58,506 nt of DNA from Chloroflexota bacterium (GTDB lineage Bacteria > Chloroflexota > UBA6077 > JACCZL01), in assembly GCA_030447245.1 (NCBI GenBank), contig JAUJPG010000020.1:1-58506 (forward strand), read 5' to 3'. Positions 52,588-58,506 of the stretch are shown here, piece by piece. Made by a program: the position numbers and the translations under genes. Below the pieces are notes generated by a model. The model did no database searches. It saw nothing but the letters and a program-made list of their open reading frames with translations, and was not told where the DNA came from. Each line of letters starts with the position of its first letter. Positions within the stretch are counted from its first letter, which is position 1.

Positions 52588-53499
52588 ATGGATGAGCTGA
52601 GAATCCAGGAGCTCCCGAGCCTGCGCCGCCCGACGCTGATCGCCGCGTTCGCCGGCTGGCCGGATGCCGCCGAGGTCGCCTCCGGATCGGCGCGTTACCT
52701 GACCCGCAAGCTCCGCGCGGGGCGGTTCGCCGAGATCGACCCTGAGCCCTTCTACGTCTTCACCGAGACCCGCCCGACGACGATCATCCTGGCCCCGGGG
52801 CAGCGTGCCCTGGAGTGGCCGAGCAACGAGTTCTTCTCCTGGCGCGACCCGCTCGGACAGTCGGATTTGATCATCCTGCAGGGTCGGGAGCCGAACCTCA
52901 ACTGGCGTGGCTACCTGGACAGCGTCCTCCTGCTGGTCGAGCGCTGTGATGTGGCCCGAGTCATCACGCTTGGCGGAACCTACGACGCCGTGGCCCACCG
53001 TGGCGGGGTCCAGCTCACCGGCCACGCGACGACGCCGGAGCTGCGGCGGGCCCTCGAGCGCCAGGGCGTGCACGCCTCGGACTACGAGGGGCCGTCGAGC
53101 GTCCAATCGGCGCTGCTTGACGCCTGTCAGCGTCGCGGCCTGCCGGCGGCCAGTGTCTGGGGCCACGCCCCCCACTACGTCCAGGCCGTGCCGAACTCCA
53201 AGGTGTCGCACGCGATGCTCCACGCACTGCGCTCCTGGCTGGATCTCGACCTGGACCTGGGCGAGCTGCGCGAGGCCGGTCATCAGCTCGAGTCGCGCGT
53301 CGACGAGGCAATTGCCGAGAACCCGCGGCTCCGCGAGTACGTCGACGGCCTGGGCATCTCGATCGACACCCTCAATGTCGAAAGCCCGACCGAGGAGCCT
53401 GTCGACACGCTGTTCAGTCGGCCCGATCCGGCCGACGTGCTACGCGACCTCGAAGAGCTGCTCCGTCGGCGCCAGCAGGACACCGGCGACAAGGGTTGA
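52588..53499 (+). CDS. PAC2 family protein (proteasome-assembly-chaperone-like)
   Basis: The 303-residue protein begins PTLIAAFAGWPDAAEVASGSARYL, then PEPFYVFTETRP and SDLIILQGREPNLNWRGYLDSVLLLVERCDVARVITLGGTYDAVAHRG, the PAC2 fold of archaeal and actinobacterial proteins related to proteasome assembly chaperones. A C-terminal helical tail is Glu/Arg-rich (ADVLRDLEELLRRRQQDTG). No proteasome gene is in view. ATG 52588 has only a modest ribosome site. It is divergent from the NMNAT-like gene. Confidence 0.85.
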   Translation: MDELRIQELPSLRRPTLIAAFAGWPDAAEVASGSARYLTRKLRAGRFAEIDPEPFYVFTETRPTTIILAPGQRALEWPSNEFFSWRDPLGQSDLIILQGREPNLNWRGYLDSVLLLVERCDVARVITLGGTYDAVAHRGGVQLTGHATTPELRRALERQGVHASDYEGPSSVQSALLDACQRRGLPAASVWGHAPHYVQAVPNSKVSHAMLHALRSWLDLDLDLGELREAGHQLESRVDEAIAENPRLREYVDGLGISIDTLNVESPTEEPVDTLFSRPDPADVLRDLEELLRRRQQDTGDKG

Positions 53500-53624
53500 T
53501 CGGGCCGATGCGCCGGTGGGGCGGCTGTTGCTGGCCGCCTCCTCAGGCCGGGCTGGTATGGGACCACGTGCGCTTCCCGTGGCTCACCTCACCACCACCG
53601 GCAGGTTGAGACGGAGGAGGCGTC

Positions 53625-54965
53625 GTGGCCCACAGTGTTGACGAGCTGAAGGCGCGCGCCTGCGCGGCGATCGACGAGCGGCGCGACACGATCGTTGGCC
53701 TGGCCCGCGAAGTTCTGGCCACGCCAGAAACCGGCTTTCGCGAGGAGCGGACCTCCCAGATCGTCGCGCGCGTCTTCGGGGAACTGGGTCTGGCGACCCG
53801 CGCTGGCCTGGCGATCACCGGCGTCCGCGCCGACGTCCGCGGCGGTGGTGGTGATGGTCCGACCGTCGCGGTCATGGGCGAGCTCGATGCGCTGGGGGTA
53901 CCGGACAACCCGCACGCCGATGCACAAACGGGGGCAGCGCACGCCTGCGGCCACAACGCTCAGATCGGGAGCATGGTCGGCGCCGGCCTGGGGCTGATCG
54001 CCTCCGGCGTCCTGCAAGAGCTGGCCGGCAGCGTCGTCCTGTTCGCCGTGCCGGCCGAGGAGTACGTCGAGATCGAGTACCGCATGGACCTCCGCCGCCA
54101 GGGAAAGATCGAGTTCCTGGGCGGCAAGGCCGAGCTGGTCAAGGTGGGCGCGCTGGACGATGTCGACCTGGCGATGATGGTCCATGCGACGTCCCGTCCG
54201 GAAGAAGGACGCGTCGGCTTGCGCAGCTCGAACAACGGCATGGTGGCCAAGTTCGTCCGCTTTCTTGGCCGCGCCGCCCACGCCGGCGGCGCGCCGGACC
54301 AGGGTATCAACGCCCTGAATGCCGCGTCGCTGGCCCTGACCGCGATCCACCACCAGCGCGAGACGTTCCGCGACGAAGACCACATTCGGGTCCACCCGAT
54401 CCTGACCCGCGGCGGCGAGACGGTCAACATTGTCCCGCGCGAGGCGACGATGGAGTCATTCGTCCGTGGGGCGACGCTGGACGGGATCCTGGACGCCAAT
54501 CGCAAGGTGGACCGTGCGCTCCGCGGGGCGGCGCTCGCGATCGGCGCGGGCCTCGAGATCACGACGCTGCCGGGCTACCTGCCGCTCCGCCAGGAGCCGC
54601 GGCTGCTAGACCTGGACGGTCACAACGCCGCGCGCCTTGTGGCCCCGGCGGACATAGTGGCCGTCCGGGGCGGCCGCGGCGGCTCGACCGACGTGGGAGA
54701 CATCACCCAGATCATGCCCGCGCTCCACCCCTACGCCGGAGGCGCGCGTGGCCAGGGCCACGGCAGCGACTACGAGATCATCGACTACGAGACGGCCTCG
54801 ATCGTCCCGGCCAAGTCCATGGCGATGACCATCGTCGACTTGCTGGCGGACGGCGCCAGCGGCGCCCGCTCGATCCTGGCCGAGCACCGCCCAGCTCTAA
54901 CCCGCGACGCCTACCTCAAACTCCTCCGGGATCTGGGCACCGAGCAGACGTTCGACCAAGCGTGA
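53625..54965 (+). CDS. M20 family amidohydrolase (AbgB-like peptidase/deacylase)
   Basis: The 446-residue enzyme has the metal-site motifs MGELDALGVPDNPHADAQTGAAHACGHNAQIG, then FAVPAEEYVE, and the dimerisation domain FLGRAAHAGGAPDQGINALNAASLALTAIHHQRETF. The second metal site HGSDYEIIDY is present. It belongs with aminobenzoyl-glutamate and amino-acid amide hydrolases. GTG 53625 has GGAGGAGG upstream. The start of the DUF4258 gene follows 80 bases later. Confidence 0.88.
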   Translation: MAHSVDELKARACAAIDERRDTIVGLAREVLATPETGFREERTSQIVARVFGELGLATRAGLAITGVRADVRGGGGDGPTVAVMGELDALGVPDNPHADAQTGAAHACGHNAQIGSMVGAGLGLIASGVLQELAGSVVLFAVPAEEYVEIEYRMDLRRQGKIEFLGGKAELVKVGALDDVDLAMMVHATSRPEEGRVGLRSSNNGMVAKFVRFLGRAAHAGGAPDQGINALNAASLALTAIHHQRETFRDEDHIRVHPILTRGGETVNIVPREATMESFVRGATLDGILDANRKVDRALRGAALAIGAGLEITTLPGYLPLRQEPRLLDLDGHNAARLVAPADIVAVRGGRGGSTDVGDITQIMPALHPYAGGARGQGHGSDYEIIDYETASIVPAKSMAMTIVDLLADGASGARSILAEHRPALTRDAYLKLLRDLGTEQTFDQA

Positions 54966-55045
54966 CCCGAGTACAATAACCGTCTTGGACGAGACGGGGG
55001 ACGAAGATCCGGCGGCTCGTTTTCACTGTTCACGCCATCCGGCGG

Positions 55046-55288
55046 ATGTTCCGACGGATGGTCGGCGCGCACGACATCCGTCATGTCCTTGAGACGGGCG
55101 CAGTGATCGAGAGTGATCCTGACGATACGCCGTATCCGAGCCGCCTGGTACTTGGTTGGCTTGGGGCACGCCCGATCCATGTCGTGGCCGCGGACAACCC
55201 GACTGCGAACGAAACGATCGTGATTAGCGTGTATGAACCGGACTCGGATGTCTGGGAAGCGGGTTTCAAGACGAGGAAGCGTCCATGA
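55046..55288 (+). CDS. DUF4258 protein, probable toxin of a type II TA pair
   Basis: The frame from ATG 55046 reads FRRMVGAHDIRHVLETGAVIESDPDDTPYPSRLVLGWLGARPIHVVAADNPTANETIVISVYEPD, a DUF4258 RelE-like fold ('DVLEALE.G.II....DD.PYP..L..G...GRPLHVV'). Upstream in the same frame the expected start FTVHAIRRM continues without an ATG, GTG or TTG to a TAA at 54977, so the true start is missing or non-standard; the conserved early His lies before ATG 55046. The stop overlaps the antitoxin ATG by four bases (ATGA). Confidence 0.7.
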   Translation: MFRRMVGAHDIRHVLETGAVIESDPDDTPYPSRLVLGWLGARPIHVVAADNPTANETIVISVYEPDSDVWEAGFKTRKRP

Positions 55289-55512
55289 AGTGTGTGATCT
55301 GCAAGCACGGGAGTACTCAGGCCGGCACGACGACTGTGACCCTCGAGCGGGATGACACGACCTTGGTGGTCAAGGGCGTGCCCGCCCAGGTGTGCGACAC
55401 CTGCGGAGAGGAGTACGTCGACGAGGCGGTCACGGCGCGACTGCTCGTAGCCGCCGAACGAGCTGTCACCGACGGGGTCCAGGTGGAGGTCCGCCAGTAC
55501 GTCGCCGCGTAG
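55285..55512 (+). CDS. YgiT-type zinc-finger antitoxin
   Basis: The 75-residue product MKCVICKHGSTQAGTTTVTLERDD ... GVPAQVCDTCGEEYVDEAVTARLLVAAERA has two CxxC pairs (CVIC, CDTC) of the MqsA/YgiT N-terminal zinc domain. These proteins pair with DUF4258 or RelE-like toxins. It starts within the stop codon of the DUF4258 gene, which supports coupled translation. No C-terminal HTH is present, unlike full MqsA. Confidence 0.82.
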   Translation: MKCVICKHGSTQAGTTTVTLERDDTTLVVKGVPAQVCDTCGEEYVDEAVTARLLVAAERAVTDGVQVEVRQYVAA

Positions 55513-55596
55513 CCCGATCCGGTTTGTCCGGTGTAGTCACAGACATATACTGGGCGAAGCATGGACAGTTGTCGACTGTCGCATCGGGGGTGAGGC

Positions 55597-56517
55597 ATGA
55601 GGGTCCTGGTTGCCGGCGGCACCGGCTTCATCGGCAGGCGGGTCGTCGACGAGCTACGCAAGACGGGTCGGCACCGTCTGGTGGTCATGACCCGCGATCC
55701 GGCTCGCTCCAGGCCCGTGGAGGACGTCGAGTACGTTCGTGGCGACGTCTCTGACGCGGCTTCCCTCGAGGAAGCGACGCGGGGCATCGAGGCCGTCGTC
55801 CACTGCGTCCAGTTCCCGAACCACCCGGTCGAGAGCCCGTCCCGCGGCTGGACGTACGAGAAGGTCGACGGCGAGGGAACCGAACGGATGGTCGCCGCCT
55901 GCAAAGAGAACGGTGTCCGGCGCTTCGTCTACCTGAGCGGCGCCGGCGTGCGGCCCGGGCGGACCGAGAGCTGGTTCAAGGCTAAGGAGCGAGCCGAGCG
56001 GGCGGTCATGCAGAGCGGCATGGAGTACGTCATCATCCGCCCGTCCTGGATTTACGGCCCGGACGACCGCAGCATGAACAAGTTCGTCACCTTCGTGAAG
56101 CTATTGCCGGTCGTCCCGGTCATCGGCTCGGGCCAGGAGCAGGTCCAGCCTGTTTCCGTGTTTGACGTAGCCGCCGTGGTCGCCAGGGCGGTGGACGAGC
56201 CGGCGGCGACGAACAAGGTGTTCGAGCTGGGTAGCCGCGAGCCGATCTCGATGGACGGGATCATGCAGACGCTCATGAAGGTGCTCGGCAAGCAGCGCCC
56301 GCTGGTTCACCAGCCGGCCTGGCTGGTCAAGATCCCGGCGGCGCTGATCCAGTACCTGCCGAACGCCCCGCTGTCGCCCGGCGCGGTCGACTTCATCACC
56401 ATGGATGAGCGCGTCGACCCGAGCAGCGCCGAGCATGCCTTCGGGGTCCGCTTCACCCCGCTCGAAGAGGGCCTGCGGTCCTACCTCCGGCCAGTCGGGG
56501 CTGGAAGCCGTTCGTAA
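55597..56517 (+). CDS. NAD(P)-dependent epimerase/dehydratase, NDUFA9/YfcH-like atypical SDR
   Basis: The 306-residue protein has the Rossmann start RVLVAGGTGFIGRRVVDELRKTGRHRLVVMTRD and D(V/I) motif YVRGDVSDAASLEEATRGIEAVVHCV. It then reads FVYLSGAGVRPGRTESWFKAKERAERAVMQSGMEYVIIRPSWIYGPDD, where the usual YxxxK is replaced by FxxxK, as in NDUFA9-like and NmrA-like members. It probably binds NAD(P)H; an enzymatic or redox-sensing role is unclear. ATG 55597 has GGGGTGAGG upstream. The last 65 bases overlap the convergent GT-C gene. Confidence 0.85.
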   Translation: MRVLVAGGTGFIGRRVVDELRKTGRHRLVVMTRDPARSRPVEDVEYVRGDVSDAASLEEATRGIEAVVHCVQFPNHPVESPSRGWTYEKVDGEGTERMVAACKENGVRRFVYLSGAGVRPGRTESWFKAKERAERAVMQSGMEYVIIRPSWIYGPDDRSMNKFVTFVKLLPVVPVIGSGQEQVQPVSVFDVAAVVARAVDEPAATNKVFELGSREPISMDGIMQTLMKVLGKQRPLVHQPAWLVKIPAALIQYLPNAPLSPGAVDFITMDERVDPSSAEHAFGVRFTPLEEGLRSYLRPVGAGSRS

Positions 56518-58381
56518 GCCGCGGCCGCCCACGCTGCTTGAGCCAGAGCCAGCCGAGGACGAGCAGCGGCGGCAAGAACATGGGGATGACGCGCCAGTCG
56601 TACAGCCAACGCCGCGCTGGATCCCATTCGAGCGGCGCCAGGCCGTAGTAGACCAGCACGGTCGCCGACCAGACGACGAGCGACCAGACCAGCGGGCCGC
56701 GCGGCCGGAGCGCCGCGACGGCCAGCCCCCAGATCAGGTACCACGGGAAGAACCAGGTCGCGACCAGCCAGTACACCAACGTCAGCAGGATCAGCCAACC
56801 CCGGACCAGACGGTCCGGCGTTGCCGCCGACCACATCAAGACCAGCAGCGTGGCCAGCACCGCCAGCCAGCCGGCCAACCGGATCGCGGTGTTGATGCCG
56901 TTCGCCACCGCGCTGCCGGTCGGCGCCCGCTCCTCGGCAGCGATCTCCGGATCGTTCGCAAGGTTGGCGGGTCGCGGGGCCGCGCGCAGCGTCGCCTGGG
57001 CCACGAAGCCGTCGATCCGGCCGATCGGGTCATAGACACGCTGCCACTGGCCGTCCAGCCGATTGGTCGCCAACAGGGGCCGATCGGCCTCGATCCAGCC
57101 GATCGGGAAGCGGCCGCGCTCGAGGAACAGCTCGGCGGGCTCGCGGGTAGACGCCCACCACGGCCGGAACTCAACCCGCTCGGGCTTCAGGCGCCCCTCC
57201 TCGCCGAGCCAGCGCCGAGCCTGAATGAACAGCAGCTCGGTTGGGCTGTTGTAGTAGCGTGCAGCCGACGAGACGTAGACGCTCGCCGGTAACCTCCCGT
57301 CGCCAGTCCAGAACGGCAGGAATGAGAGCACCGCGAGCGTCCCGGCCAGAAGCCCGCCGAGAACGACGCCCCGGCGGTCGTCGCACGTTCGAGCGCGCCG
57401 CAGCAGCACGATGAGGTACAGCGGGGCCAGCACCACGGCCGAGTACTTGACCAACACCGCCGCGGCAATCGCGAGCACTCCAAGGATCTGCCGACGGTAG
57501 ACCAGCGCCCAGACGGCCACGGTCAGCAGCAGCGCCAGGATGCTGTCGTTGTGGCCGCTGCCGGCCGACTCCAGGATGATCAGCGGATTCCACGCCCACA
57601 GCGCGGTGCCCAACGCCGCCTGCTCGGGGCGCCAGCGCCGCAGCAGCCGCCAGATCAGCGCGGCCGTGCCGAGCGTCGCCAGGGCCGGCACCAGGCGAAA
57701 CAGCAGCAGGGTCAGGCTGACGTCTTCGCCTCCCAGTGAGCTGACCGCGGCCGAGACGAACGTCCACAGCGGCCCGTAATGGTTCGGGACCTCTGGCCAG
57801 TCAACCAGCGACACGTAGGGGTCCTGAGGGAAGCGGGCCGGCACGTCAACATACGGATTGGCGTGGTGGACGACCAGGATGCGGCCGTTCAAGATGTAGC
57901 TGAACAGATCGCTCGAGAACAATCGGCGCGAGGCCAGGCCAGTCAGCAGGAACAGGCCACTGAAGGCCAGCACGACATGGCCGACCGTCCGGTCCGCGCG
58001 CTGCCGAACCAGGCGGAGAGTGCTCGCATAGGGCCCGAACAGCGCCAGGAAGCAGGCCACTTGCAGCACGATCGCGAGCGATTGGAGACTGATCCATCGG
58101 TCGAGTAGTGCCATGCGCTCGTGGAGCGGCTGCCCAAGCACCTGGAGCCAGGGCACCAGCTCGTCGATCCCCGAGTCGACGGTCAGCGGGACAAGCGGGG
58201 CGGGTACGAACGACGCGACGAGGAGCAGCTCGAACGCCAGCCCGGCCAGGACGATCGGCCAGAGTGGCAACCGACCGGTCGCCCTGGGCGGCTCGCTCGG
58301 GGCATCCCCCGAGGCGTCCGGCTCGCGGTGGCGCGGATCGCTGGACAGGCGGGCGTCGGGGGCGACTGGGGTGAGGGCCAT
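56453..58381 (-). CDS. GT-C glycosyltransferase (mannosyltransferase-like), polytopic
   Basis: The 642-residue membrane protein has about 12-13 spans and a soluble N-terminal leader. The first outer loop carries RRLFSSDLFSYILNGRILVVHHANPYVDVPARFPQDPYVSLVDWPEVPNHYGPLWT, the Asp-containing loop of polyprenol-phosphate-dependent GT-C enzymes. GSGHNDSILALLLTVAVW and VLVKYSAVVLAPLYLIVLL are typical of the GT87/MptA-like groups. It adds a hexose from a lipid carrier to envelope glycans, which fits the surface-glycan theme at 3.7-6.7 kb. Its 3' end overlaps the convergent epimerase gene by 65 bases. The start ATG 58381 is the longest; the upstream 125 bases hold no gene. Confidence 0.85.
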   Translation of the reverse strand: MALTPVAPDARLSSDPRHREPDASGDAPSEPPRATGRLPLWPIVLAGLAFELLLVASFVPAPLVPLTVDSGIDELVPWLQVLGQPLHERMALLDRWISLQSLAIVLQVACFLALFGPYASTLRLVRQRADRTVGHVVLAFSGLFLLTGLASRRLFSSDLFSYILNGRILVVHHANPYVDVPARFPQDPYVSLVDWPEVPNHYGPLWTFVSAAVSSLGGEDVSLTLLLFRLVPALATLGTAALIWRLLRRWRPEQAALGTALWAWNPLIILESAGSGHNDSILALLLTVAVWALVYRRQILGVLAIAAAVLVKYSAVVLAPLYLIVLLRRARTCDDRRGVVLGGLLAGTLAVLSFLPFWTGDGRLPASVYVSSAARYYNSPTELLFIQARRWLGEEGRLKPERVEFRPWWASTREPAELFLERGRFPIGWIEADRPLLATNRLDGQWQRVYDPIGRIDGFVAQATLRAAPRPANLANDPEIAAEERAPTGSAVANGINTAIRLAGWLAVLATLLVLMWSAATPDRLVRGWLILLTLVYWLVATWFFPWYLIWGLAVAALRPRGPLVWSLVVWSATVLVYYGLAPLEWDPARRWLYDWRVIPMFLPPLLVLGWLWLKQRGRPRLTNGFQPRLAGGRTAGPLRAG

Positions 58382-58506
58382 CCTGCTCCGGGGTTCGAGG
58401 AGTTGGTCATGCGACGGCCCACCACGACTATGAGGCGGGAGAGGGGTTGCGCCCGACGGCGACTTGCGTCACCATTCTCGGGCTCTGGCCCCCGAGTCGT
58501 CAAGGC

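Noticed and set aside
51517..53283. Extended 588-codon minus-strand frame covering the PAC2 region
   Set aside because: The first half is antisense to PAC2; the NMNAT-like similarity starts at about 52398, so the shorter gene is annotated.
58382..58430. GGGGTTCGAGGAG resembling a tRNA T-arm
   Set aside because: No acceptor stem, anticodon arm or D-arm can be matched around it.
1..58506. CRISPR array to accompany the CARF-like domain
   Set aside because: No regularly spaced 24-40 base direct repeats were seen by eye anywhere in the window.

Overview
The window is a 58.5 kb piece of a very GC-rich bacterial chromosome. No 16S gene or other marker is present, so taxonomy is inferred. The long Ala/Pro/Ser-rich linkers in exported proteins, the sortase with LPxTG-like substrates, the multi-domain cyclase/AAA/TPR signalling proteins, the DUF3891 and PAC2 proteins and a dense IS load fit a Chloroflexota-like, probably single-membrane organism (moderate confidence). 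I found no rRNA, tRNA or CRISPR array.

Layout. 1-7.7 kb is a cell-surface block on the minus strand: a partial AAA/STAND ATPase, a protein whose N-terminus looks like the CARF domain of Card1/DUF1887 nucleases, a large sortase, a small sortase-substrate-like protein, a badly frameshifted O-antigen-ligase-like polymerase and GT4 glycosyltransferase, and (plus strand) a fasciclin protein with an LPRSG anchor. 7.9-16.4 kb is metabolic: a PH/SHOCT protein, a Tat-exported DUF362 protein, an ABC substrate-binding lipoprotein, an IclR regulator overlapping a phytanoyl-CoA dioxygenase, and a sodium/solute symporter. 16.5-25.4 kb holds two class III adenylate/guanylate cyclases (one CHASE2, one fused to AAA and TPR), a FecR-domain protein convergent with the CHASE2 cyclase, a DUF1059 gene abutting a DUF2182 remnant, and a redoxin gene with an internally deleted paralogue on the other side of the second cyclase.

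25.4-34.7 kb is an accessory graveyard: an IS630-bounded segment that also contains the 3' part of a beta-propeller gene, a nested ISL3-in-IS21 structure, and a decayed phage-like module (propeller/tail protein, glycosidase-like protein, amidase endolysin, holin-like protein). 34.8-44.9 kb returns to intact genes: a C39-like peptidase, a DnaQ-GIY-YIG fusion, an acyl-CoA ligase, a zinc alcohol dehydrogenase and DUF3891. These are followed by a recombination scar where an FAD oxidoreductase and a metallophosphoesterase meet tail to tail, a PiT phosphate transporter, and an ArsR gene with an in-frame amber codon. 45-49.4 kb is an IS1182 element that seems to enclose a methyltransferase, then phosphatase and IS701 remnants. 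49.4-58.5 kb carries a TetR-controlled monooxygenase-like gene, HicA and GlcD remnants, an NMNAT-like protein divergent from PAC2, an M20 amidohydrolase, a DUF4258/YgiT-type toxin-antitoxin pair, an NAD-dependent sugar-epimerase-like protein and a GT-C glycosyltransferase.

Frame disruptions are clustered (3.8-6.7, 26.3-30.3 and 32.9-34.0 kb), not spread evenly. Between them kilobase-long genes are intact. Each cluster is therefore either a decaying locus or a stretch of poor consensus, and raw reads would decide.
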